DNA from: Chara braunii
Lineage: Eukaryota > Streptophyta > Charophyceae > Charales > Characeae
NCBI GenBank assembly: GCA_003427395.1
Contig: BFEA01000071.1
Span: 2,088,908 to 2,122,092 of the forward strand
Length of the DNA stretch: 33,185 bases
Reading direction: 5' to 3'
The notes beneath the pieces are model-generated. The model did no database searches. It saw only the letters and a list, made by a program, of their open reading frames with translations, and was not told the DNA's origin. Within the stretch, counting starts at the first letter, position 1. The number at the start of each line of letters is the position of its first letter. Below are positions 18,601 to 29,387 of the stretch, piece after piece. The position numbers were made by a program, and so were the translations under genes.

Positions 18601-20400
18601 AAAGGACCCTATGATTGGGATTGGGAAGGATGCACACAGAGCACGTATCCAAGTCCAATCGGTAGAACAGGCAGTAAGGCCTTGGTAAACCAAATGTGAG
18701 AGGACTACATTAAATAGCACAAGTGAATAGGCCAAAAGCAGGGGCACAAGTAGCAGGGTTTCAAAGGGCAAAGGCAAAAGGATAGGTACTTGGGGGGAGG
18801 GGCACTGGGGGAGGGGAAGGAGGGAGTGGGGAAATGGAGAATAACAAAAGTAGCAGGAATGCAAAAGGACTTACAGGTCAATTAGGACCAAGGGACCAAA
18901 ATAGCTGTAACGGGGGTAGAAAAAGAGTTAGGAAAACCGAGGACTACGTGTGTCAGCCGATCCCATCTCAAAGAAAAACAGTATGCACTTTTGCCCGGTG
19001 TTAGCTCACCGTGCTGTTTGCGATATTAAGCCAGCGCGCCAGGTACCCTCTAAGCCTCAGCTCATGACGAAGTGTCAAGAAAGACAATCAAACACTGAGG
19101 TCACATGTGGAACGATTGAAGATTTGGCATATTTTCTGGCAGATAGATGATCACAGCCTTCCTTTGCTGAGCCCCCAAGTGACAAGCATAGCATTATCTT
19201 TTGCTTCCTTTCTTTTTCAGTCATGCTTTTCTTTTGTTACTTCTTTCCTCTAGGTACCCAGATAGCAGGTCTCAGTAGACTATTAAGAGGGGTGGATATG
19301 TAATCAGGGCCAATCTTGTGACAGGCTACCCCATGCCCAACGCCGATTTCCGGTCTGTGCCAAGGAATTGGTTGCCATGTCGAAAAGTCCGGACGTGGTG
19401 GTGGTGACCAAACAGGGTTGGCGAGTGACTGTGATGGACAGCGGGACTTGTGCAAACCTGGCCTATTGAGCGCGCGAGCAGGGTGACGACCGCAGGGATG
19501 TTTGATTGGGTGTGCAGCAAGAGACAGTCGACGATCAGCGACAGAGGCTTGATTGGGTGGCAATTTGGCTCGTGTCACGTGTAAGAGAGCGGGGTAATGT
19601 GTATTTCCCCTTATGATGGAAGTCAACAGTCTTCAACATGGTTCTATTTCACCCATCTCTCGCTCACGGATGATGTGTGATGAAGTTGAAGTCCAAGTCA
19701 TCAGTCTTTCATGGCAGTGCATGCGTACAACGAAGTAGTTGTGTCTGGTTCAGACTGAGTGTATGGATGATGGTACGTTTGCGCCCTTTTGCGCTGTTTT
19801 CAAAGTACATGCATTGGGTGATTGCAAACAATGTTTGCTTATTCCCATCAGTTTTCTCTCCCTCCCCGTAAGTTCCCTTATGCATGTGCGAGCCTACGAT
19901 CTTGCCATCCCCGCTTATCCATACAACCATAAGCGGAGACATGTGTGAGTGGGATGAGGGAGAAGCCACAACTCAGAACTGCCAGCCGTGTGTCTTCCCC
20001 GATGAAACTCCATGCTCAGGATTCATAGAATCCGGGTTTATGATTGTGGAAACTTCCTTTCCCCCTTCTTCTCTATTGTTGCCTTATCACAAGCTCATTC
20101 ACTTCTATCCCTTGGCCAACGATCACACCTTTCTGGCTGCGAACACTCTGCTCTGAGTTTAGACACGAGGATCGCTACCAGCAGCAAGGTTTTACTTACG
20201 ATCCTCACAAAGAAGAGGAAACCTGCAAGCGGAAGGCCCGTTTAAGACCATGCGCCTTGGACTCTGAGCTCTGCGGGACACATAAGCAGACAATTGCCGA
20301 CCTCCTAGATCCCAAATGTACACCCGCAACTTTTCACACCGGTAAGCAACATTGTCCCCAGAGAGGTAGTTGCCCCTGAAAATAATCTTTGCGTTTTCAA
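18600..20400. other. stretch without a recognised gene
   Basis: Unique-looking sequence with no conserved domain on either strand. The plus frame at 20044-20379 has a Cys-rich end but nothing familiar. A GTAAGT donor-like string lies on the minus strand near 20197, without a convincing exon. Confidence 0.45.
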
Positions 20401-20435
20401 GTTATGGGGTCGGCCATGCCCAGAAAAAAATACAA

Positions 20436-20467
20436 AACAAAACAACAACAACAACAACAACAATAAC
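20436..20467. repeat. (AAC)n microsatellite
   Basis: About eight CAA/AAC units. CTGAGGCCAGA follows twice (about 20476 and 20498). Confidence 0.9.
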
Positions 20468-20535
20468 ACTGAGAGCCTGAGGCCAGAACGCTGAGTCCCT
20501 GAGGCCAGAGGCCTAGGGGTCCTTTGCTGTGAAAC

Positions 20536-20700
20536 TTGGCAAAACGAGGTATTTTTATTTTTGCTGGCAAACTATGGGAACCCGATAAATCTGCAGCGAA
20601 ACCTCTATTTTTGCAAAGGAAACTTCGAACGGACGACATTTTCGCTGCCAAACTTCGAAAAAGAAATATTTTTGCTATTAATCCTCAAGGGATTTATTTT
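20536..20700 (+). repeat. decayed tandem repeat (ATTTTTGC...GGCAAACTTCGAA)
   Basis: Four degenerate units combine ATTTTTGC or ATTTTCGC with CAAACT or AAACTTCGAA. In one frame this gives repeated IFxxxKLR-like stretches, but I see no gene. Confidence 0.5.
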
Positions 20701-20769
20701 CCTCTTTCTTTTACGTACGGTCATTTTGCTCATCCTCCTCATAGTTTAGTCGATTTTTGTTATGTTGTC

Positions 20770-21920
20770 ATCCACCCTCTCCTTCTTTTTCTGCTAACCT
20801 GACTCCTGGAATTGGTACACAGAGATTCCAGCTCTGACCTGGAGCTCCACCTCCATCTTCCCAAAAGGGATTTATAGTTGCATGCCGTAGAACAATTGCA
20901 TGCATGCAAAGCGTGTACAAGACAAGAACGAAGAGGGTAGGAAGGAGAGAGGGTGCACAAGCCTGCATAATCCAGCTGCGGTGTGGGGGACGTAGCCTTT
21001 CTAACACGGTGATTCTGATATGCAGGGATCGTCTGGCCAAGCAGAATGAAGGGAAGAAGAGTGGGAGACAAGATTCAAGAAAGAGGGGGAAGGATGCCAA
21101 AGGAAGGTAGAATAGAGACAGGAAGCAAAGCAAAGGCAAAAGACAATTGAAAGCTTTCTGCAGAAAACAGTAGGCAAGAAGCCGCAAGGGGCATAAAGGC
21201 ACTGTGTGCAGGCGAACAAAAGCAACAAAAACTGTGTGCGCGCAGGAGCGAGAATTCAAGAAGATACAAAATGAGAAGGCGATGGAAGTCTGGCAGGTGA
21301 ACCGGCAAAGAAGAAGATGAGTGGTGCCTTAATTTTGAAACACGAATTCCCACGCTGGGTCTAAGAAATTACTCAAATATGCAATGTAGTTGGAGACTAG
21401 GAGTTTATTCTCGCAGAATAACCACATCACAGATAGGCATTATTACTCCATCCTGCTCACCCCATGACGGGCTACTCGATGCCCGTGAACAAATACTCCT
21501 ATGTACCCGTCGTCCGGAACTAAAAAAACTCGAAAACGCAATGTAAACGTAAAAATAAAATAAAGATAAAGAAATAATCAAAACCAACCCCGGCTCTCCG
21601 CCCAAAAACATTTGCGGCGTTGCGCGATATTCCACGCACTTGGGCAAGCCTACTCACTCGGGTCATCATCTTTGTCTTATCCCCGCTGCAAATGTCATCT
21701 ATCTTGTCATTAACTTCTCGGCTCACGGTAAGGGATTCACTGACCAGATATCTGGTCTACCCGAACCTTCGAGGCGGGTGTCATTACTCCTTGTCCCTTG
21801 TGTCCCACTTTGTACCATTGTAGATCTTTGTAGTCAGCAGATATCGGCCCAGCAGATGTCGACCCCATGCCATATCCCTTTCTTGACCCTACTGCCTGCA
21901 CTTTACATGCCTGCACCTTC
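20770..21920. other. stretch without a recognised gene
   Basis: Purine-rich sequence at 20920-21320, then mixed sequence. Nothing on either strand resembles a known family. Confidence 0.4.
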
Positions 21921-22807
21921 TCAGCCAGGATCAGCGGCCATCTGCGGATGTCGTGTGAACCTCCTCACCCCTTTTCGACCCACTTTCTCTCCTTGTCCAT
22001 CAGGCACAATGCCCCCCAACAGGCATGCCATATCTGCCCACACCCTCCCTCCACCCTTCTTGCCATTTTGATCAATGCCCTTACGTAGATGATACTCGGG
22101 TAACCCAGTAGGCTGAGTTCCCAATGAAACGTCATCAATACCATAATGAGCACAGCATCTTCTGATGTATTCGTTCTGATCCTGTGCAAGGTCCCCATAA
22201 TTGTGGCAATTTTTTGGTTCGTTTGATCCATAGGAATCATACCTCTTCGTCATTGTGTATCTGAAAACTTCCTTTTTCCAAATGCGGTCCGCATTTTTGA
22301 ACTAGTGAACTGACAAGATCTTCGCAGGGCTGTCAAACACAATTTTTGTTTTCAAAAATTCTTCGACATGGCTTCCATCATCTGTTCTTTCAAGAATCAA
22401 GTCCTTGTGGTAGCAATTCATGATCCCATCCAACCTTCTTTCTGCTGTCTCCTTCTCCCCTGCTTCATACTTGTGCCATGTTACGAGAAGGAGATCATCA
22501 ACAAATCAAATCGTTTTCGGCCCCCCATCCGCATTCGGTTCTTTCAAGAATCCAGTTGTCTATCCTTACCCAGCAATCTGAAAAAAATGCATTCGGCTTT
22601 CATGCATACAAGGCAGGCAAGGGACGGACTGGCGTGGCCCCCCATCGGTATGCCTTGTCGTTGGATCAGGATATCGTTGATAGCTCTGAAGGAACTGTGT
22701 GTGCGTAGGAAATCAACCATCTTCGGTACATCGTTCATTCGTATCGACTCCCAACCCAGTTCCTCAGATGACTTTCCCACCCTCGCGCCTTTTCCCCAGA
22801 TCTTCAC
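21921..22807 (-). pseudogene. remnant reverse transcriptase (non-gypsy type)
   Basis: On the minus strand, 22807-22544 encodes NDILIQRQGIPMGGHASPSL (RT motif B class, at 22672-22613) followed by ACLVCMKAE. In another frame, 22505-22494 encodes FVDD of the catalytic box in FVDDLLLVTWHKYEAGEKE. An in-frame stop (TGA) precedes FVDD. A third open stretch, 22253-21921, may be the downstream domain and shows no GIY-YIG or zinc motif I can name. QGIPMGG with FVDD differs from both the gypsy RT (MPFGL, YLDD) and the LINE here (FADD). A Penelope-like or other rare RT class is possible, but I cannot decide. Tail copy d lies immediately 5' on the opposite strand. Confidence 0.65.
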
Positions 22808-22846
22808 TCTTACCCAGTTTACTCAGATCCATATTCACAATCTTGA

Positions 22847-22990
22847 GGGACCATGGACCCGTTTTCCAGCAGGTGCTGCTCCCCACAAATAGATGGAGCC
22901 TTCACAGCAGGGCCGCTTGCCAAGGATGCTCATACCACCTCGGTAAGTGCTGTCCCGTGCAGAAGTTTCTTTTAAAAAGTAAAAATAAAA
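22847..22990 (+). repeat. LINE-tail family, copy (d)
   Basis: GGGACCATGGACCCGTTTTC, CAGCAGGTGCTGCTCCCC and AATAGATGGAGCC match the LINE tail. GGGCCGC and CATACCACC follow, and it ends in an A-rich TTTTAAAAAGTAAAAATAAA. It adjoins the RT remnant on the other strand and may have cut off its 5' part. Confidence 0.8.
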
Positions 22991-23089
22991 ATATATGCAT
23001 GGAAAGGAAATCTGAGAGGGAATTCAGGGAATGGCAAGCTGACAGTCAATCCTCCTATCAGGACTCACGAGTAATCAATGCTGGTCAGG

Positions 23090-23225
23090 GTTCCTTCGGC
23101 CATATGGAAGGAAGCGTGAGGGTGTTCTATGTTGTATTCAATTTTGACTTGCCGGGGGAATAGGAACCGGACTGACGCTTCCCAGAATGGATATGGAGCC
23201 AGGACCATAAAGACCAGTTAAAAAT
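23090..23225 (+). repeat. second tail family, copy (g)
   Basis: Partner of 17738-17888: TTGTATTCAATTTTGACTTG, CCGGGGGAATAGGAACCGG and CCCAGAATGG. It ends at TTAAAAATAATAATA and runs into a (GAA)n tract at about 23236-23279. Confidence 0.7.
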
Positions 23226-23235
23226 AATAATAGTA

Positions 23236-23279
23236 ACAAGAAGAAGAAGAATAGGAAGAAGAAGAAGAAGAAGAAGAAT
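23236..23279. repeat. (GAA)n microsatellite
   Basis: About twelve AAG/GAA units with one interruption. Confidence 0.9.
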
Positions 23280-23940
23280 AAATACATGCATGGCATTGCA
23301 TGCTCGCTGAGGCACAAAAACGCAGAATACCATTTCCTAGAAACAAAAATGTGATGGAGAGATGCAATTTCCTATCTATACGGATTGCCTACAACAGAAA
23401 GAAAAAGAAGGCCATGCCGTGAATCCGCAAAATGCCGGGTGTAGCCCGGCCACTTTAAAAGTGCTAATATAGAACCGCTGCACAGTTGCAAGAAAAATAA
23501 AATACAAGGGGCGCAGAGAACAAAATGTCGCAGAATGAAGATCATCACTATGTCCTGCCAGGTATGCATGGGAGAAGTGAAAGTGGATGGAAGGAAGGCG
23601 AGGAGGAAGGAAGAAGGAAGGGTGGGAGGGAGGTAGGGAGAAGGTTTTGAACCTAGGAGGGACAAAGGGAGGGAGGAGAGCACACAATGCATGATATTGT
23701 CATATGCACTGGTAATGGTAAACTAAGTTATGGAGTGTACAAAGGTGGTAAATGAAGATCTTAGACATTGATTCAATTTAACTGGGCAAATGCATTTTGG
23801 AATAGTAGAGACAGTGCCTTTATGTTAATGGCTAACTGTGACTCTATTCATCCTAGAACGATTGTAAAAGGTTCAAGAGTCAAGACACTTTGCAGAGACC
23901 ACAGCTGAAGCAGAAGAACCAGTCAAAATCCACATAAAAC
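23280..23940. other. stretch without a recognised gene
   Basis: Purine-rich at 23575-23690 (GGAAGG, GGGAGG runs). The minus-strand open frames there are pyrimidine-strand artefacts rich in Ser, Pro and Leu. Confidence 0.45.
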
Positions 23941-23959
23941 TACTTGGCTTCTCACTCAC

Positions 23960-24068
23960 CCTTCTGTAAAATGTCAGGGCTATCCAGGAAGCTGGGCCTT
24001 TTCTTCAAATCTTTTGAAGGATCCCTTGTCTTTTGTGCGGTTGGTGGTTTGCCTGTGGCCTGCCCAAT
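23960..24068 (-). CDS. candidate exon of an unknown minus-strand gene
   Basis: Minus-strand ATTGGGCAGGCC... to ...CAGAAGG, encoding IGQATGKPPTAQKTRDPSKD then LKKRPSFLDSPDILQK. The 3' edge is a near-ideal donor (AAGG|GTGAGT, 23960/23959). The 5' edge would be AGACAG before 24068, with a G/T-rich rather than pyrimidine-rich tract, so the acceptor is weak. If it is not spliced there, the frame continues into the (GGTTTT)n array as a Gly-Phe repeat. I do not recognise the peptide, and it does not look like IFT74. It could be chance. Confidence 0.3.
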
Positions 24069-24084
24069 CTGTCTTCCAAAGGAC

Positions 24085-24179
24085 CCAAACCCAAACCCAA
24101 AACCAGAACCAAAACCAGAACCAAAACCAGAACCAAAACCAAAACCAAAACCAAAACCAAAACCAAAACCAAAACCAAA
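24085..24179. repeat. (CCAAAA)n hexamer array
   Basis: About 15 hexamers, grading from CCCAAA through CCAGAA/CCAAAA alternation to pure CCAAAA. Frames through it give Pro-Lys/Pro-Glu repeats on the plus strand and Gly-Phe repeats on the minus strand. It is G/T-rich on one strand like a telomere repeat, but it is not the plant telomere unit CCCTAAA. Confidence 0.95.
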
Positions 24180-24485
24180 TGCAAGGTCCCGAACCGAAAT
24201 CCGTAAGCAAAGCAAAGCAAAGACCAAATGGCAAATACATAGTTACTGCAATTTCTGGAAATCAACCAGCCCTGTCAACATGGCTAAGCGCAGTTTAACT
24301 TTTTCCCGAATGAGACATCTGACTCTCGAGGATATGTGCAGTGGACAACCTCTAGTTCATTTTGAGGTCTACTTTCCTTGAGACATGCAGAGGGTAATGC
24401 CATGTCACACTCTCTGGAAACCATCATTGGCAGAATGGACCAGTGGATAATGGACACAAGAATGAGGATTCACTCAATCTCTGAG

Positions 24486-24752
24486 AGAAAGGAGGTGAGA
24501 TTCCGTGAGAAGAAGAAGATGAGAAGATGAAGGAGAATGATAAGCAGGAGGGGCAAACTGGATGGGTGATGAGGACAGATGCATGATGATTCACTCCAAC
24601 CTTGAAGAAGAAGACGAAGAAGATGATGATGATGATGATGAGGAGGAGGAGGAGGAGGAGGCGGAAGAAGAAGAAGGAGAAGGGAAGGAGAAGGAAGAAA
24701 AAGGAGGAGGACGAGGCGGAGCAGCAAGAGGAAGGAGGAGGAAGTGGTGAAG
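24486..24752. repeat. purine-rich low-complexity tract (GAAGAA/GATGAT/GGA)
   Basis: Includes (GAT)n at about 24620-24640 and (GAG)n at about 24640-24660. The acidic plus frame and the Ser/Leu/Pro minus frames through it are compositional. Confidence 0.9.
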
Positions 24753-24769
24753 GAGAAGGAGGATGGCAA

Positions 24770-25106
24770 CAACGATGACAACGCCAATGGCAAACGAAGA
24801 AGAAGGAATCAAGGTTTTCCATTTTGGGGACTCCTCTTTGGATATTGTTGCATGTGCCTGTTGATACATTTCACTTAGTCATGCACAGCCCCTCCCTGAT
24901 GCTCCCCTCTCTTGGATGATGGTTCGCTGAGCAATAGTGTTCTACTTTGAAGACTCCCCTCTCCATTTTGCTGCTGCACCCATCTAGATTAGTGGAAGGG
25001 GAAGACAGAATGTCCTAGACAGCGCAGGCATGCAGCTCCCACATAATCACAAAGACTTTCAATGTGAGAAACCACGGTTCAGCTCTTGTTCGGATGTTGG
25101 ATGACT
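24770..25106. other. stretch without a recognised gene
   Basis: No conserved coding or RNA signal is visible. Confidence 0.4.
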
Positions 25107-25116
25107 CATTTCAGGC

Positions 25117-25175
25117 CTTTTTTTTTTTTCTTTTTTTCTTTTTTAACAACGGGCCCAGTGCCCAAGACTTGTATT
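25117..25175 (-). repeat. poly(A)-ended retroelement tail of another family
   Basis: On the minus strand, CTTGGGCACTGGGCCCGTTG TTAAAAAAGAAAAAAAG runs into A's. It looks like a poly(A)-ended retroposed end. Only GGGCACTGGGCCCG faintly recalls the LINE-tail start GGGACACTGGACCCGG, so its family is uncertain. Confidence 0.4.
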
Positions 25176-25523
25176 ACTGAAGAAATAGAATTCGAGGCCG
25201 GGGTCCTTACAGTCTACCCGGAAGAATAGAGTGGACGAGACACACTGGCAGCCTCAGCCAGCTTAGCTTGTGAGATCACAGTCCACACCTTTGGTCAAAT
25301 CTCTAATGGAGCAGGGGCTAACTTAACCTGTTGGGTTTACTGAGTTCTTGCAGTAGTTCTGTGTATCTGGATAAGTGCACTTAGCAGATACCAACTATGC
25401 ATCTGGGTCTCTGCAGCACACAGGTTCATTCTGACATGGCTAGTCCAGGGATTCTTAAACCTCATCAGGCTGGTTTGGTACGTACAATCTGAAATACTGG
25501 GCAAAAGCCAGTGCCTTCCATCC

Positions 25524-25554
25524 CCCCCCCTCCCCCCCCCCCCCCCCCCCCCCC
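25524..25554. repeat. poly(C) tract
   Basis: Almost pure C (one T near 25531), with a run of over 20. The complementary poly(G) could form G-quadruplexes, and such tracts often mark assembly trouble. Confidence 0.9.
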
Positions 25555-25721
25555 TCTTCCTAATTTGTCACCCCTAACGGGTTCCCTCTCATTGGTCCCG
25601 CCGAATTGGTCCCCTCCTCCGGTGTTGAGGCGAACGGGCACACAGTGATGTGGAAGGACAGTTGGGCCTCAAGAAGACAGGACCCTTGGACGTAAGTGAT
25701 GACGGCCCTATAGATGCCTCT

Positions 25722-25810
25722 CTCACCGGTCCAGGTGAGGAGCTACATGGTCGGTACCCCTGCACGGTGCAGGTATCCAGTTAGGCCTGGACCCCACTGC
25801 ATCGCAGTGG
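25722..25810. other. cluster of short perfect hairpins
   Basis: CTCACC/GGTGAG (25722-25727, 25734-25739), CCTGCAC-G-GTGCAGG (25759-25773) and CCACTGC-ATC-GCAGTGG (25794-25810). GGTCCAGG (25728-25735) can also pair with CCTGGACC (25786-25793), enclosing the middle hairpin. It lies upstream of the gag-like frame at 26427, so it might be a structured 5' untranslated region of that element, or simply palindrome-rich DNA. Confidence 0.45.
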
Positions 25811-26420
25811 CTTGGTGGTTGGAAAGCCCTTGAAAACCAGAAATTATAGCCGCCATGGATGTGCAAGAGGAAATGGATCCCACAGCCACAGGAATTTCCA
25901 GCACCTTCATTGCTGCACATTACCTAATTAGGAAATGTGACGATCTATCTTCTGATTAGCGCGACTTTCTGCGCGATTGCACTGCGGGGGTTGGGCGGAG
26001 GGGCATGATCCAATTACACAAGGGCCCCCATTCTTTTCCTCTTTTTCTCTTTCTTTTGTGAAAACTAGGTCCCATTGCAGTTGGTAGTTAGGACGCGCCT
26101 TAGCGAGCGCAGAAATAACGGTCGACGCGGCCTCTTCCTTTTTCTTTTGGGAACGGGGAAGGGAACTTCGGCGCGGTCATCGCGCGAGAAAGTGTTTTTA
26201 GATTTTTGAACGTTGGGGGAAGAATACGGGAGTGATAGGAATTAGGACTTTAATTAGATTAGGATTTTGGGGTTGTTGTATTTTCTTTTTGATAACTGCG
26301 TGGTGCTCCTTACTCGCGCGCGTTCTGCTGCGCTTTGTCCTGCACTCTACTTCCGTCGGGCCTTAATCCTTTTTCTTTTTTTTTAACCTTCCTCTATGAG
26401 TGCGGGTGTAACTCCACAGA
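25811..26420. other. stretch upstream of the second LTR-type element
   Basis: GC-rich in places, with several pyrimidine runs (CTTTTTCTCTTTCTTTTG near 26040). No LTR end or primer-binding site could be identified here. Confidence 0.4.
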
Positions 26421-26426
26421 GTTAGC

Positions 26427-27817
26427 TCGGCTAAAGTCGAACTGGCTGCACTTCAGGATAAGTTTGAGAATATGGCCTTTGTCTCGGGACCCGTCACTTA
26501 CTTGGAACAAATGGCAATCAAAATGACTGTCCCAAGTTCCAACGTTGTTCCTTTGCCAACCACTCTCCCTACGACCCCCACACCTTGGGAAAAGAAGGGG
26601 GATGAATCCAGTGCAATATTAAAACTAACACAAACCCTAGTGAGTTTAATACAGCGAGAATACAACGCCCCGAATGGAAAACTTCACACGCTTGATGCGC
26701 CCTATTACTGTCTAAACCCCGACGTTTCTCGTAAGGACCCAGCCGACGCAAGCAGCAGGAGGACCCATTGGAGCGGCTGCCACGAGAACAGAAGGTTGTT
26801 ACACGTGTCATCAATCGGGACGCAATGCGCGGGAACGTTCCAACCGACCACCTCAGTTTCGGACAGGAACAGCCCCCGCAGCAGCCGCACCCATAGCAAA
26901 TGGACCCGGCCGAGTTGGGACAGTGGTGGAAGACACAAACGGGATGATGGGCGCAACTATGGCCATGAACAAGGATGCGGAACTCATCCCCCTCGATCAG
27001 TACCTCATGCTGGGATAGCCGGGAATGAGAATGATAGGAGCCGTTAAACCAGCCGCGAACGAACAAGAAGTTTCGGAGTGGAGGCCTTCGCCCAGTGAGA
27101 TGGAATCAGGAGGGTCAGCCTTTGTCACCGGGGAGATTAATGTGCTCGACATAGTTAGAGCCTTGGATCACTGTATCCCCCTACCAATCGAACACCTCCT
27201 GTCTAACTCAGAACAGGCCAATGACCGTATGTTACAACACTGCAAGGCCAATAGAAAACGCTTTACCCTTGCGAAGTTGGCGGCCATCAAGGGAAAGACT
27301 CCCGAGAAAAAACGGGAGTTTGACAAGGAAAGCACCTCGGAACCCACGTGCATTGGGGTAATTCAGAAAGATGACAATTTTTTGCACATCAAACCCATTC
27401 CAAGGAAATCCGTGGAATGCGACGTAGAAGTATGGGGGATGTCATACAACGTTGTCCTCGATTCAGAAGCGGCGGTGTTGGATGTATCGCTTAGAGTAGT
27501 TGAACGGGCTGGGAGGAAGAAAGACATGATCTCGGTCCCCGAAGGAGACCATCTCATTTCAGCGCACGAAGGAAAGATCAGAGTCATTGGCCGGATGACA
27601 AACTTCGTCTTCCAGATAGGGAGAGTACACGCCCTAGGAGAAGTGATTATTTTGAATATAACTTCTCATGGTTCCCCCATCAGCAATGTATGCCCACCCC
27701 TCATCACCGTGATGAGGGAGTGGTACAACCTTGCTCTTGCACCACTGCTGTGGTGCCAACCTACCCCGTGGGATAGGGAGAGATCCGGGTTGGTTCGTGT
27801 TCCCCCGTACTATACAT
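26427..27817 (+). pseudogene. gag-protease segment of a second LTR-type retroelement
   Basis: The start (26427-26740) reads SAKVELAALQDKFENMAF and FVSGPVTYLEQMAIKM with a Pro/Thr linker. The frame then shifts. A decayed zinc knuckle follows (CYTCHQSGRNARERS, 26797-26841), where the usual His and last Cys are both Arg. After a TAG at 27016-27018 the frame runs 264 codons. DIVRALDHCIPLPIEHLLS resembles the helix before retroviral-type proteases in gypsy-like elements. VVLDSEAAVLDVSL at 27451-27492 is a protease active site with the Gly of DSG changed to Glu, and ALGEVIILN is the distal strand. RT and later domains are absent; the LINE begins where they should. Confidence 0.65.
27699..27717. other. 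near-perfect palindrome
   Basis: CCTCATCAC-C-GTGATGAGG, 9-bp arms around one base, inside the second element just after the protease-like part. Confidence 0.85.
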
Positions 27818-27959
27818 AGACTAGCGATTTCAAAAAATAATACAATTGTTTATGCCCCGAATGAATACATCTCTTCTGTCTATTCCTTGATTCAGACAGT
27901 TTGTGCAAGATGTATGAAAATTCTGACAATCAACTAAGCCTCAACACGATTCTCCTATT

Positions 27960-29387
27960 GAATGGTTTAATAATGGTTTAGCCTTTGTGGCTCGGAAATA
28001 TCAGGATTATTCAAAACTACTGGCAAAGGACAGATATCAAAAAGAGATACAAATTCAAGAGCAGATTTTGCATTATGAGCTTCAGGATTCAGAGTCCAAT
28101 CAACAACAACGAACCGATATCAGTAGCTTAAGGAATCAACTTCTTTCCTTTGCACAACATCGTTGACAAGGGTATCTTATTAGAGGAAAACTAACTAAAC
28201 ATCAAACTAAAGAACAAATGCATACTACTTTCTTCGCTATGGTCAAATCTCGGGCTAGGAGGGCAGTTATAAAAGGGTTGATAGACCCCACCATTCCTTC
28301 TCATATCGATAATCTCATTTCCTCAACCGGTAGTCTTAAAACAACCTATGATTTCTTCAAAGGTCTTTTCACATCAGCCAAAAACTTTCGGGATATAATT
28401 GAAGATCGTAAGGAGATAGCTGACTTTCTGATTCCCCTAACGAAAACCCTTTCACAGGAACAAAAGAACTCACTACAGAAACCAATTTCAAAAGAGGAAA
28501 TCTGGACAACCTTGCTTCAAATGAAAGAGGATAAAACCCCGGGTATTGATGGGTTTCCTAAAGAATTTTGGGAATCAATGTGGTCAATTTTTTCATATGA
28601 TCTAATGAAATTTTACAATTCAGTTCAAAACTCAGGATATATGGGAAAATTTGTTGGACAGGGAATTTTCACTCTCCTCTATAAAAAAAGGTGATAAGAC
28701 TAATATTAAAAATTATAGGCCAATCACATTGTCAACTGTTGTCTATAAGATGCTCGCGAAGGCTATAGCAAATAAAATGCTTCCGATTATGCCAGAAATT
28801 ATTCATCCCTCGCAAACAGAGTTTATAGAGGGACGCTATATACATGACAATATATTACTGATTAATGAGATGATCAAATTGGCTCGTCAGTCCCATCAAA
28901 ATGTTACAGTCGTCTTTGAGAAGGCCTACGACCATGTGAATTGAAAATTTTTGGATGCGCGTTTTTCAAAAATGAACTTTGGTCCAGTTTTGCATCAATG
29001 GATTAGTATACTACACTATAATGCTACCACCAGAGTTGAAGTTAATGGGTTACTTTCTCCAGAAATCAAATTACAAAGATCGGTGGTCAGGGGGATCCTC
29101 TGGCGCCTTTTATTTTCCTTATAATTATGGAAGCCTTGGGGGCGAATCTTCGAAGTCATCACAATTTAAAAAGGATACAAATCACTGGGATTCCAGACGA
29201 AGCCATTCATGTTAGCTCTATGTTTGCAGATGATCTCACTCTTATAATGGAAGCATCAATAACTAATATGATGGAGATTAAGGCCGTAATGGATAAATTT
29301 ACTTTAGTATCAGATATGGTGGTTAATTGGGGTAGCAAGACACAGAGTTGGTGGATACATTCCAATGGAATCAAACCACCTGAATAA
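27960..29387 (+). pseudogene. LINE reverse transcriptase, broken
   Basis: The linker (EWFNNGLAFVARKYQDYSKL) leads into 28218-28694, with MKEDKTPGIDGFPKEFWESM (motif 1). A frameshift at about 28690 follows, then KGDKTNIKNYRPITLSTVVYKMLA and QTEFIEGRYIHDNILL. Motif A reads VTVVFEKAYDHVN, where LINEs have an Asp two residues before the EKA (D-x-EKA-Y/F-D); that residue is missing. TGA at 28942-28944 stands for the usual Trp. Motif B is blurred by shifts (QRSVVRG). Motif C is intact: MFADDLTLIME at 29220-29252. RT of this kind primes on the nicked target DNA. Confidence 0.87.

Noticed and set aside
20044-20379. 111-codon Cys-containing frame
   Set aside because: No family resemblance, no supporting splice sites or promoter.
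23944-24381. Pro-Lys repeat protein on the plus strand
   Set aside because: Caused by the (CCAAAA)n array; the minus strand has the better splice signal.
24424-24869. Ser/Leu/Pro-rich minus-strand proteins and the acidic plus-strand frame
   Set aside because: Compositional artefacts of the purine-rich tract.
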